A DNA stretch of 64,000 bases from positions 36,998,501 through 37,062,500 of the forward strand of contig JAYKYS010000002.1 of assembly GCA_036924285.1 (NCBI GenBank). The letters run 5' to 3'. The position numbers and the translations under genes were made by a program. Below, one piece after another: positions 23,148-35,800 of this stretch. The stretch is from Asterella californica. Its lineage: Eukaryota > Streptophyta > Marchantiopsida > Marchantiales > Aytoniaceae. A model generated the notes under the pieces. The model made no database searches and was not told where the DNA came from. It was given only the letters and a program-made list of their open reading frames with translations. Positions within the stretch are counted from its first letter, which is position 1. Each line of letters opens with the position of its first letter.

Positions 23148-23630
23148 GAAAGTTCTCAGATAAGTCTTTTTTGATTTCTTCGCTATGATTTTCATCTTTT
23201 TGGATTCTTTAGAGTTCTAGTTGGTTATTTATGGCTTGTGGTAGCTAGTTTTATCTAAGGACTTTGTACAAGGGTGTTGTTTGGATCTGGGTTTGAATCC
23301 TACGATATTGATATAAAGTTTTTTGTTAGCAAATGGATGTTTCTTTTACTTTGAGCTATGCTGGATAGTTTTGGGTCTAGGTTGAGATTCAAAGACTTCT
23401 TTTAGAAGGTTGGGTGCATATTATAGACCACTTAGATATGTTTCTCGATTTTATTTTCTTAGAGAAAAAGAAATGAGAGTGTATATAAAATAGGAGCTGA
23501 TATATCTTACGAAGCTTATTCTCGTGGTTATTTCTCTTTGTTTTGCATCTGTTTAGCACACGATATCTTCACATCCAAGAACCTCACATTTTCCTAGACA
23601 ACTTTCACGTAAAATCTGATACGATAACGG
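23148..23630. repeat. Long inverted repeat, right arm
   Basis: This arm pairs with 21,695-22,150. With the 1-kb spacer the pair spans 1.9 kb. The arms could be long terminal inverted repeats of a non-autonomous DNA transposon or two solo LTRs in opposite orientation. Confidence 0.85.
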
Positions 23631-23637
23631 ACGGTTT

Positions 23638-23683
23638 AATTTATTACTTAACCTTTCCATCTAAAAGGGTTAGATAATAAATT
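23638..23683. repeat. Hairpin with TTAACC stem
   Basis: AATTTATTACTTAACCTTT (23,638-23,656) faces AAAGGGTTAGATAATAAATT (23,664-23,683) across a 7-base loop, with a few mismatches. A closely related hairpin lies at 24,749-24,816. Confidence 0.75.
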
Positions 23684-23814
23684 CAATTGTTGATTAAACA
23701 ATGATTTGGATTGAACAAGCTTTGCACTTGTATCCTCCAAGGCGTGTATAGACCTTCTGCAATTATGGATTAAGTCTGGATCCTGTCGTCTTTGTTGGTT
23801 TAGTTAACATCTAA

Positions 23815-23945
23815 TAATTAGAGAAGATTTTAATGATTTTATCATTTGGTATAGAATTGTTATCTAATATAATATAGTTATATTTATATCATTAAGGAAG
23901 CAAAAGTTCCCAAGAGGTTCATCTAGCATGCATATTCACATTTTA
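23815..23945. repeat. 130-bp AT-rich dispersed repeat, copy 1
   Basis: It contains TTTTAATGATTTTATCA and AAGCAAAAGTTCCCAAGAGG followed by CATGCATATTCAC. Similar order is seen at 24,205, 24,935 and 44,985. Confidence 0.55.
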
Positions 23946-24204
23946 CTTCGTCAACGCCATTAGAAGCTTTACATTATTTTTATTATGAAGTTTTACTTCT
24001 TTGCATATTCATTTCCTCTATTTTCAGATTGTAGGAGGAAATATGCAAGGTTTATTTTATTACCTTATGTTGAGAAGTAAAATAAAACTGTAATGAAACA
24101 TAATGTGAATAGTAACTTGAATATGTAGTTTTAAAAGAGTATATTTTCATGCCACTCTTATGGGCTATGTCAAGATCTTTTCTTTTCTCAAGGTCCAGCT
24201 ATCA

Positions 24205-24345
24205 TTTAACATTTAAAAATAATTTTAATGATTTTTATCAGTTTAGTACAAATTTTTGTATAAGATTTGTAATTTTTTCTGATAACAACAAGCTAGCAAA
24301 AGTTTTCCGAAGTTTATCTTGCGTGAATATATTCCTTCTTTTTAG
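24205..24345. repeat. 130-bp AT-rich dispersed repeat, copy 2
   Basis: It contains TTTTAATGATTTTTATCAG and GCAAAAGTTTTCCGAAGTTT, then GCGTGAATATATTC. It is the most diverged of the four. Confidence 0.45.
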
Positions 24346-24748
24346 GTCATGTTGTCATATATTCATAATTATTTAAAGCAACCTATTCGTTTTAAGCGAC
24401 CTTGCACCAAACCTAGAGTACGAAAACCATGGACATCGGTGTGCAGGACTAGAGTAACTCTTCCTTGACATCAAGATACGAACCACATACACTAAATTGC
24501 ATACAAAAAACATCACAAAATAACGTCAAGATCATCAGTGCATTTCAGATCATTCTGTCCCACTTGAGCGCCAAAAACGTTAGTAATAATCTTTATGGTT
24601 CACAAAGCTCTACTTGCTCATTTGCCACATATCTCGATAATAGATGATGCGACAATATTTTGAATCGATGATGTGTCAAGAACTTGAAAGCCTCGAGACT
24701 TTTAGAAAAGATCAGAGGAGAAGACTTTTCACCATGCATATCCATGCA

Positions 24749-24816
24749 TTTAATTTAGTACCTAACCTTTTTTGCACCTAACCTTTCATGCAGAAAGGGT
24801 TAGGTATTAAATTAAA
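24749..24816. repeat. Hairpin with ACCTAACC stem
   Basis: TTTAATTTAGTACCTAACC (from 24,749) faces AAAGGGTTAGGTATTAAATT (from 24,794). A second CACCTAACCTTTC copy of the left stem sits in the loop. It is related to the hairpin at 23,638. Confidence 0.75.
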
Positions 24817-24934
24817 CTTACATTGAATTACTTGACTACAGCTTCTCGGACTTGTATATTTTGAAACACGGCACTCTACTCATGACTTATAGTTCATGCT
24901 CTCCTCGAGTTTCCAGTCATGGAATAATAGATAA

Positions 24935-25075
24935 TATTTATAAAATATTTTAATTATTTACACCAACTTGGTATATATATTTTATTTAATATTTATATAT
25001 TTCTCCAATAACAATAAGAAGAACAAAAGTTCCCAGAAGTTGATCCAGCCTGCATATATTCACCATTAACTTTTC
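24935..25075. repeat. 130-bp AT-rich dispersed repeat, copy 3
   Basis: It contains AACAAAAGTTCCCAGAAGTT followed by CCAGCCTGCATATATTCACC, in the same order as copy 1. Confidence 0.55.
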
Positions 25076-26874
25076 GGTACATTACCATGCTGTAAGTCGG
25101 ATGCTTCATTGTGTACACATGAACCTCCAGTGTGTTACATTTACGAACTGGCAACAGTTCTCAATAGTTTCTATTAGTATTAAATATAATTCTAGTGGAT
25201 CTGATTTGCACATTTGAGATAGGCAACGCAATTTGGCATTGAAGTGAACCCTACTATGCAGAATTGCCCGGCGCTTCGCCGCAAACCACAGTTACAGATC
25301 TCGCGTTACAGACGGCGGATTCTGAAAAGTCATTTAATTGTGCGGGACGGGAGCATATAAAGTTTGACTCCGGAACTCCTCAAGAAGCTGCATTCTTGTG
25401 GAAGTAAGGAATGAAGTTACGTTTGAAAACCACGTTGCCTGTGATCCACCTGGCTTACTAATGTAAGCTCGGTGGATCTGATCAGAATCATCAGACAGTG
25501 ATAAAACTGAACATGAACTTGAGAGTTGATCATGGTCAAGCTCCAAAGGTCTCACGTGCACTGGACACGAGGCTCCATACGAAGATGATGATTCCATGAC
25601 ATATCATTAATGAACTAAATCTTTGGGTCTTTGTTGCCACCGCTCTTGGTGAGTCCCCATATTTAGATGTCATACACGACACCGATTTCGACAAGGAGAG
25701 AGAGAGGATGACGAAGGTGCAGACGAAAACCACTGGCAAGGGGGAGAGTGGGGAGTGGAGTAGGTAAGGAGGAAGTTTGGAAGACGAACACCATGACCTT
25801 AGAAGAAGACGAGGTGCTTTGCATTGGTGCAGGCCGTACAATGTGTACATGACACGCAGATGAAGTGGATAGAGAATACGTTGAATTGAGATTGGAAGGA
25901 CGGTCATGCGTTTCTTAATTGGCCCAGAGAATGCGACGAATGCTCGAATCGACTGGTGCTTCTATTTGTAGACTCTAGTGGAGCGGCCGATGTCTAGTGA
26001 GGAGAATATTATAAATTATGTGGGAGTCTATCAGAATACAGGGAGCAACGTAGCCCGGGCGACGTCACATTTCGTGTCTTGGACGCAGAGTTATTCGTGG
26101 AAGAATCGCTTTTGAAGGGGAAGTTTTGCGAGAAGGTTACCAACGTCTGATCAGCTCGCTCCTGAGTGTTGGTCCAGGGTGGTTGAAGCCTTCCTGGTGT
26201 GTACGATTAAGGTAACTAACTCCTCAGCTCACTCCACATACTGATGGTGGCATCCTTGATCATGTTTCAAGGCCATCATAATTATATCGAATACAAAATG
26301 CTCACTTGCCGGATCGCGAAGCCCGTGCGGGCCTTTTCGTTTCAAATATTTTCATATCCACTCGGAAATACGAATTCTGGTCCCTCGACGATCATACCTG
26401 TAGGAAACTGGGAAAAGACAGCATGCCTACAGTTTACGAGTTCAGGTGGAGTTGATTTGTGGAAACGACAAGAAGTGTGGGACGGGACTTAGTGAAAAGC
26501 GAAGTTAGTGTTATCTGCGATTCGCAGAGGAATCGAAGATACTGTACTTCCTTCTATGAGAAATAATGTGATTATGTGCAGAAGTGATTCGGAGGCGACT
26601 GAATCAAGTGTGCTGCCTTGTGTGCCGCAGGTGGCATAGATTTTGCCCACGAGCACATAATCGGTGGTGTTCGGGGGAAGGGGAGGTCGGCTGAGGCGAT
26701 GGCGATCTTGCGTACTCTGTACCTTTTCTTTTTCGTGTCAGTCACTTGTGTTGGCGCGAAAGTGGTTCACCTCTTCCTTTCCTTCCTTGCATAGCGAGAG
26801 TACTTGAGATCAGTTACCTCGCCTAGCTGGCTAGGTTTCTGATTGATTTGTTGGTTAAGAGAAGGAAAGAGAGT
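25076..26874. other. Intergenic region upstream of the aminopeptidase
   Basis: No firm gene is present. A minus-strand frame at 25,334-25,597 is listed separately. The last few hundred bases are likely promoter and 5' untranslated sequence of the aminopeptidase; I see no unambiguous TATA box. Confidence 0.4.
25334..25597 (-). CDS. Doubtful 87-codon open reading frame
   Basis: It starts with ATG and is Ser-rich at its N-terminus (MESSSSYG, SSSCSVLSLSDDSD). No domain is recognised. An overlapping minus-strand frame (25,536-25,907) is equally unconvincing. It could be a short divergent transcript opposite the aminopeptidase promoter. Confidence 0.15.
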   Translation of the reverse strand: MESSSSYGASCPVHVRPLELDHDQLSSSCSVLSLSDDSDQIHRAYISKPGGSQATWFSNVTSFLTSTRMQLLEEFRSQTLYAPVPHN

Positions 26875-29800
26875 ATGGGTAGCAGAGCAGCTGCAGCAGC
26901 AGTCGTAGCCTTAGGAGCGTCGTATGTGATCGCCAAGCAGCTGAAGAATCGAAAGAAGGTTTCATCCACGTCGTTTCTGAAGCAAACCATGCGTCTTCCA
27001 CGATTCGTCCGGCCTCGACGCTATGATATCGAATTGATTCCCAATCTAGATACCTGCAAGTTCGAAGGGAAACTGGTGGTGCGATTGGAAATCATAGAGA
27101 AAACCAAGCACATTGTTTTGAACGCCGCGGACTTGAGCATCTTCCCAAAGTCGGTTTCTCTTCGCACGACCGCAACGCGGCAGGCATGCATCAGCCCCGG
27201 TCCTTAGCTTCTAGAGATGACTCTTGTCGCCTGTGTTATCTGATCACAATGTTCAGTGTGTGGTTTCAAACCCTGAATCTTTGTTTATCAAATATTGGTA
27301 GTCAGATTATCAGCCTAAGCAGAAACTTCAGATTGCCCATGGACCCCGGTAGCAGGCGAGAGGGGCCTGGAGCCTCAGCTGCTCGCTATTCAATAATTTG
27401 CGCTTGTAGTTTGTTCAAGATGGTACTGCAGTTTTCCCCGGATGTAGAGACTGAGCGTCATATATTTGAATAGAGAACCTACTCTGTGATTTTCCCGGAT
27501 GTCATGTACGATGCACTCATGTGAGTATGCGGCTGAAGAGTGTTCTGGATCGGGAGTTCATAATTCCTGTCCGTTTCAGCCAAACGCAGTTTATTTTGTC
27601 TGACATTGGAATGGACGCTTGTTAGCCCGGAGTAACGTAGTGCTTTTGATGCACGGAATTCACGGTTTGTGAGTTCATCACGAGTTCAGTTATGATGACT
27701 GGAATTTTGAAGGTCATTAGAATACCTCCTCTTCCAAAGTAATATGGAGACTGTAGGCATGATTGTAAAGTCATTTACTGCTTTGTAAATGTAGTCTATT
27801 GGCACCAATATCTGGTGAAGTGTGATCGCAGAAACCAGGGATAGCTGACTTAAATCCTGCAGCTCCAGATATCTCCCGGGCTCTTATATGCATAATTTCT
27901 TCATTGGACAAGAAGTGCCTGAGGTTGAGCGAAAGTTTCCTCTCGCCAGCCCTCTTTACTTCCAAAAGAAGTTCCTTAGCGTTTCTTGAAAGTTTAAATT
28001 CAAACCATAAACAAGTAGCTGCCTGTATGAAACAAGACCCGATAACAACACCTTGATCCTTGTGTAAAATGTTTTTTGCGACATCAGTTCGTTTAAAGCT
28101 CTTGACTTCACGTAATCTCACCAGCACATGCTTCCATTGGAAGAATGGAATAAACCTGCTGTGCAGCTCTTGATCATGTTGGAACCGTTTATCACAGGTG
28201 ACTTGGCCGACTAGTATTGAGCTTGTGAAAGAAGACGAGCTATTGATCCTTACGTTTGAAGGGACATTACCCTTGGGAGATGCCCTCCTCTCCATGGACT
28301 TTCAGGGTACCCTCAACGACCAAATGAAAGGATTTTATAGAAGGTAACTTGTCAACTCAGAAAACGGTACTATTTGTGTCCTCTCTTTCGTAAAAAGGAC
28401 GCTGCTCTCCTTTTTGGTAGAATCGTAAAACTGCAGGTTACTGGATAATGTTAATCTCGTGGTTCACACTGCGTTCTCGGCTGTTCTGTTATTTTCCGAC
28501 TGCTTGCAGACTTAACCAGTGTCATTTCAGAATTTTGTGTCTTCATTTGTTTTGTTTTCCACATCTTGAGTATATTGAGAAATCCATAGAAATTTACCTC
28601 TTCAAAAGTAAATCGAAGTATATCGAACTTCGTACCTAGTTCAGACGTCGCTATTGAAGTGTGTTGTAGCTGCAACCAGCCAGAGGATAAGACGTTACAT
28701 AAAGGTTTTGACAATGCGCTTATTGAGTATTCCAGCACGTACGAGGCCGCTGGAGTCAAGAAGAACATGGCTGTCACCCAGTTTGAACCTGCTGATGCGC
28801 GACGATGCTTCCCTTGCTGGGACGAGCCTGCTTACAAGGTCACTGTTTGTCAGTGCTGTTCTTGCCAAGAATTTTCTTGCAGCTGCTTCATTCAGTTTGT
28901 TGGTTAGCAGCATTTCAGGCTTGGTTGAATATTGCTTTGGAAGGAGCCACGTGCAGACTGGTCTCAGTTAACAGCAGTCAGAGGAACGGGCAAGTAGCAT
29001 TCCGTGAATAAAATGCAATGGCACCCGCGTAAGACATGCCAGACCAGTGGCTACCTTGGTGGTGCCTGCCAGATTGGAGAACTGTATCATGTGGGGTTCT
29101 GATGAGAGCATATCGTCTGTGTCGCATCTCCAGACGAAGCAAGCAAACTGGTGGCTGTTGTTTATGAACTCCACGCTATGATGAGTCTTTGGATTTAACG
29201 AACCTTCTTTCATGCTCAAATAACTCTTTTCCTTTTCCCCTCGTGTCGAGAGCCTAGATAACCGTAAGCCGCAGCCCGTAGGTCATAAAACGGAGAGAAA
29301 AAAGAACTTTGTTGCGACCCCGTCTCATATGTTCTTGAATGTCAACATTACAGGCGACATTCAAGCTTACTGTGCATGTACCACTTGATAGAGTTGTTCT
29401 TTCAAATATGCCTATAAGTTCGGAGGCAGTAATTGGGGCCAAGAAGTCGGTGGTCTTCGAAGAATCCCCCAAAATGTCGACATACCTCGTAGCAGTGGTG
29501 GTTGGAGAACTAGACTTCGTTGAAGCTACAACAGAGGACGGTATGTTGAGAATTAGGCATTCTGATCATCACTTCGACTGAGACGAAGCATTAGTATTGA
29601 CTTTGAAGCTCAGCATTTTCTGAATAAGCCCAATCTCCTTACCTGCAGAAGTTGGTGTGCTCGCTTTTACGTTAGGAATTGCGGTTATGTTGATTGAGTT
29701 GATAATGGAGCAGTTTGTAGCAACTGACACGTTACATCAGTAGTTTGTAACGTCCTAAACGTCCTTTGTACATTCACTGTTTGTAAAGTTCACATTAGAA

Positions 29801-32800
29801 CAGGCCTTTGCTTCCGCTCTTCCATTCTCGAAGTCTATCATCGACTTGTGCTTAGCTCAGGAAAGTGTCACCCGGTCACGTGCTTATATGTTACTATGAC
29901 TGTTCATAATTCTTTTAATACAGGTAGGCTAGTGCGAGTTTACACGGAGGTCGGAAAAAAGGAGCAGGGGAACTTCGCATTGCAGGTGGCCTTGAAGACG
30001 CTCCCGTTTTACTCAAAGTAGGTACCTTCCAGACCGCTGTAACAGTTGTTTACTAGTAGATCTGCCTTTCCATGTTGGACCAGTTCTACCAGCTTTGGCG
30101 CGTTCTACTTATGACTTTCAGAATACGAGGAAGTTCACACTTCACATGCTTCTTTCTCATTTCTCATTTCTGTGGATGACTTGACATAGATACTTTGGAA
30201 CAGCATACCCACTTCCAAAACTGGATATGGTTGCCATCCCAGACTTCGCAGCAGGGGCGATGGAAAACTATGGATTGGTTACGTATCGTGAGGCCGCGTT
30301 ACTTATTGATGAGATACATTCCGCCGCTGCCAATAAACAAAGGGTAAGACTATCTTCGTTCATGATCCCTTAGGGTACTGCCATTATAGTGCTTTTAGTG
30401 TTTATGGATCATCAAATTTGCGTTTATCCAAGTGTCACGTGATTCTGAGCAGTTTCGTATCACTCTATCTGTGTCTTTGAAACCCTGACTCGCTTGTCAG
30501 TCGCTCTCTGTAAAAGGTTGCGGTTGTAGTTGCTCATGAGCTGGCACATCAGTGGTTTGGAAACTTGGTGACAATGGAATGGTGGACTCATCTTTGGTTG
30601 AATGAAGGCTTCGCTACATGGGTAAATTTCTACTTTCTAGAACCTCTTATGCTTGATCCTATTTGTCGCGTTCAGCGCTCTGAATTATACCGTACGTCTT
30701 GAGGACGGGTTGTGGTATTAGCTGTTCCTGCTTGCTGTTAAAGTCATAATGTTTTTCGGCCGAGGCCAATGGTGTTACTTATCTAAGCCTTCGAGAGTTA
30801 CTAGTAGTTGAGAGCGTCGGTATGTATTATCGGTTAAGAGAAATTTATACATTCAAGCATATTTTATGATGTTCCTTGGATGGCATCTCGTGGTATATGT
30901 TTAAAGCTCAGTAAACCAGGCAATCTTATTAGGTGAGCATTCTGGTAGACCATTTTTCTCGGCATACCGTGTGAATCTTTAGGATCCTCTGGGCGAATCT
31001 ACCTCTAAGCTTCATGGAAGTGGAGGGAATATCATGCTGCCTTCGGTTCTAATCACCGGAGGATGTATGTGGGAATATGAAACAGGTGAGTTATCTTGCG
31101 GTCGATTATTTGTTCCCTGAATGGAGAGTCTGGACACAGTTTGTGGATCAAACTGTTGAAGCTTTCCGGCTGGATGGGCTTGTCGAATCTCATCCAATCG
31201 AGGTGATTTCTGGCGGTCTCGGTCTAAGCGTGTTCATTTACATTACGCTTAGTTTAGTCTGCATCTCATCTTATACTAGTTGTCCTTTTTGTTTCCTATA
31301 CCAGGGGATACTGTTCCAGGAATGTGCGATTTGCTATACATCCCCAATATCTTGGGGATGTATAGCAAACCGGGAGTCGACAGTTTCTGCGGAAACTCAC
31401 CGTCTCTTTTTTCTTTCTATGTACTTCTCTGGATTTCGGATGAAACAACTTTCATATGTTAATTCTTTTGTTGAAAACTTTCTGTTATTACATGGTTTTA
31501 ATGTGCGAGAGCCTCTCTGGGTTATCTCGAGTGTATGTAGGTAGTTCCTGCATCCCGCTGCTATCCACATAGACCGGCATATTTATGCTGTCGCCGAACT
31601 GTGATTTGCGATTGGCGCTGAAGAGTTTGAAGAAATCTACACTTAACTCCAAACTAATTCTTCGATGATAGTTTTCATTGTGAACTGTTTCAGTGACAAA
31701 TGTCTTTTCAGTCTTCCAGGTGGAAGTTGGTCACGTGCGTGAAATTGATGAAATCTTTGATGCTATTAGCTACAAAAAGGGCGCTTCTATCATACGTATG
31801 TTGCAAACGTACTTGACGCCGGATGTCTTTCAGGTAAGCAATATCGGCCTGTCACTATATGGATTTAGTGGAGAGACCGATAGTCCAGTGCACATGTTCA
31901 TCCATTGGTCATGATAACATCTTTGATTGGAGTTGCTTATGTCAGGCGCTTTTGAAGGGTGTCAAGTATTTTACTCCGCTGGGGTCCTTTCGTTTTTCTC
32001 CTTATCGTGCAGAAGTACGAGCCTTCGGGCATCCCGATGTTGTTCGGGGCGTTAAGCAGGCTGGAGTTTTGTTCTTTAGTTTTACACGCTGTTGGTAGAA
32101 AGTTTCACATGGAATCGAAATACTTGAATGCATTCTTGAAGGGAAATAGCTACGTGATCCCTTGCGTGATGTTTTTGAGTCCGACGATGATCATTCGGGC
32201 GGTTGATTGGTGATTCCATTCAACGTTGTACATTGCTTCCCTCTAGGCTTTCAGGCAAGACTAAATTAGAGAGGTTCTCACGGGATCGTCGTTGCAGGTA
32301 GTAGTCTGATCAGACTCAACTAAGTTCGTTCGGTGGTGATTTTCCGTGCAGAAAGGACTAGACGAGTACATCAAGAGGTTCGCATACAAGAATGCGGCTA
32401 CTGAAGATTTATGGGCTGTTCTTTCTGAAGTATCCGGAGAACCCGTCGGAGAACTGATGCATTCTTGGACATCCCAGCAAGGATTTCCAGTCATTGCCGC
32501 AAAAGTACATGGGAAAGCTACATCCGTCGAGCTCAAGCAAGTACGTGCTTACCGAGCATTAACTCCTCTAACTTAGAACTGCAATCACATCTGTAATTTG
32601 CTGTCGGATTATAGTTCTTTCGAACGCCAAGGCCAGGTATATCAACCGCACTTTAGAGCGTATACTTGCGTTCCGGGATGCGCCAGAATGCTAACAATCT
32701 CGTGAATGCTAACATCTCGTGATGTATCCAGCACGAGATGTTAGCATTTATTAGCTTCTAGGGCGTTATATGTGAGGTATATCGTTGCATGTTATGTTAG

Positions 32801-35800
32801 GTACGTGCTTCAAGAGTGCCGTCTAGTTTTCTCGTCTTGGTGCTGGAGTTTTGGGTTTAGTTCGAACGTCCAGCTGAGTAAGTAGCTCATATTTTGCATA
32901 GTCAGCCAGATGATTTGCGTGTACGTTCTGGTTGTGGTTCTGACTTCAACATGGATCCACGCTTGTTTGCTTCACTACTTCTGAACTATCGTTTGGTTTG
33001 CACCAGTCTCAGTTCCTTTCAAGTGGTGTAGCCGGGAGGGGGGAGTGGGTTGTGCCGGTGACCGTTGCGGTTGGTTCCTACGATGTCACTGCAAGTTACC
33101 TGATCAAGGGCAAGATCAGTACGATCGAACTTCCTGCCGTAAAGTCCGAGTCTCCCGATAAAGTCAATGGTCAACATGATACGCCAGTGAATGAGGTGTC
33201 AGACCAGGCTCCGTGGATAAAGCTTAATGTCGGTCAGGCAGGCTTCTACCGCGTTCAGTACGATGATGAACTCGCCAAACGCCTTAGATCTGCCATAGCT
33301 AATAGTTCCATTGAGGCCACTGACAGATTTGGTGAGCAAACCTGGTCTGTCATCTGAATGAAACCTATCGTCATGAGTAATCGTCACTTTCGCTTTTAAT
33401 CATAGCAGGGCATAACTTAGAGCTCTTTATTGGGAACATATGTTTCTCCTTTAGGGTTTTCTTGTGTTTGACATCATACTTCTACAGGAATTTTGGAAGA
33501 TACCTACGCACTCTGCGCTGCGTGCAAGCAGCCGCTTAGCGTGTTGCTGTCACTGATGGAAGTCTTCAAATTTGAGAGTGATTACACCGTCCTTTCATGC
33601 TTGATTAACGTAAGTTCGCACTTTATATCAGCAGCTTTCACATATAACGAAATGCTTGAATGCTTTGATAGGGCATGAAACCGCTAAATATATTTCGTTC
33701 GCAGTTCAAGATCACGTGAGCTTGTGTTCGGAAGATTTTGGCGATTAGCTGCATCCGTGCACGTAGTTTAAAGACGTAATGACTTTCGACGTAATGTTTG
33801 CTGACCTCCGACTCACGCTCGTTGCAGGTATCATATAGAGTATATCAGGTCATCAGCGATGCGCTTCCAGCTGCATCCAGCGATACCAAGCTCTTTATTT
33901 CCAGCCTTTTCCAAACAGCAGCCCAGTGAGTACATTCCCTTGCAGCTTGTTTCATCGCTCGTTACAGTAAACTAGGAATACTACTGCCTAGTCAGCCCAT
34001 ACCGTGTGTGATCCGACTTAACCTTGAAGGGAGTAGCCTGCGTAGGGACGTTTGAGCATCTCAGAAGTTTTTTGTCTTATTCAAACGAGTTTGGTGGTCT
34101 TTCTTAATAATTGATCCGAAATGGTCGCACAGGAAGCTCGGATGGGATCCTGTTCCAGGAGAGAGCCATTTGGATTCAATGCTTAGAGGAGAACTCTTGT
34201 CAGCACTCGTGTCATTTGGGCATGAAGAGTCCATCGCTGAAGCTAAACGCAGATTCAATGCGTACTTGAGCTTTAAAGATACAACTTTGTTTCCTCCAGA
34301 CATTCATGTGGTAAGATCATTGTCGTATGTTGTACGGACACATCACTACTCCAGTTATGAATAGGTCAAGTTCCTTTGTGGTTCTGCAGAGAACTTCGGC
34401 GTTCAAAAGTTTGCGCTTGACTTACGTTTGTCTCTTTTCCTATCATCAGGCTGGATACAAAGCCGTAATGCAGGGTGTGCAGAGTTCAGAAAGGTCTGAT
34501 TATGATTCACTATTGGATCTCTATCGGGAGTCGGATCTCAGTCAGGAAAAGAACCGCATTCTGGGTACGTGCAAGTCCAGTACGCTACATGCTCATTGGA
34601 AACTGCAAGAGACGAGTTAGTTATGAGTCTGGATATTTCTAACTTTGTCGTCACTTTCATCTGGGACAGAGACTATTGCTTCATCTCCAGATCCAATCAT
34701 GGTACGAGAAGCATTGGACTTCCTGCTCTCACCTGAGGTTAGTGCCCCTCCTACTTTACAGAAGAATAACGTCACTCGTTCACATGACACGCTGGAATTA
34801 GATAGGGTTGAAATTTGCATTTAGGTGTAGCTATCAGCTGCGTCAATAACCTTTGTGCACAAAATTTGTTCTTAATAATTTTCTCTCCTCTGCCTGACTG
34901 GTCGTTTATTTCACTCGTCACTTCCTGCTGCTTTTACTGACTGTTCTTGAACTTTTGTACGCTAACTCTCTTCTTTGCCGTTTTTGTAATACCATACTGT
35001 ATTCGCTACTGAGGCTCTTTACTTATTTCACTCTTACTGTACGTTTAGCCCAGGATTTCAGTTCTGCATTGATTCTTGATTTCGATCAGCTTGCACTGCA
35101 TACTGTACATGTACCTGAGATGGTGCCCCATACCTAGGGGTACCATCTCAGGTATGTGCGCCGCACTTCACATTCCAATCGGTCAGTTCCCTTCGGTTAC
35201 AGAGTTACGTCAACTTGACGCTCCAAGGTAATATACAGGCCACCTTTCTTTTTTGGCACTTTCTACACCGAAAAAGAAAGGTGGCACTTTCTATGTATTT
35301 CATTGGGTTATTCTGCTGGCTGTTGCCTGTCTTGAGCGTGGTTCTTAGCTGGGCTGCCATTCTCCCATATAGGTGTAGCTATGTATATAAATGTATATGT
35401 GAATAATACATTTAGAGGCTTAGGCAAGAAGTCAGACAAGGTTGAGGTACGCACGCCAGGGAAGTGTGGATAGCTCCATACACGGCGTGCATGTGGTACT
35501 TAGGTATTTTGAGTGCACACCTACTCATTGGTTTCAGTGAGCTTGAGCTGAAGGCTGATCGACTGGCTTCTAGGATATTGATCAACTCTTGTTGCCTGCT
35601 CTTTCCATCAGTTTCTTTGTAACTAAGGTGCATACCTCTTCTCATTGCTTACTTATTGTTGAGGTTCCAAACTTGGTTTCTGTCATTATTCACTGGACTT
35701 CATTCGTCCGATGTATCCTTCCTCTTTCATCGCACGTTCGCCATGTACTAGTTGTTCGAGCTTTACAAGTATCAGTCCTTAGTTATAACGGAGCCGATGC

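Noticed and set aside
27771..28295. 174-codon minus-strand frame in the aminopeptidase region
   Set aside because: It overlaps exon 2 on the opposite strand and runs through intron 1; it has no recognised domain and looks like a shadow.
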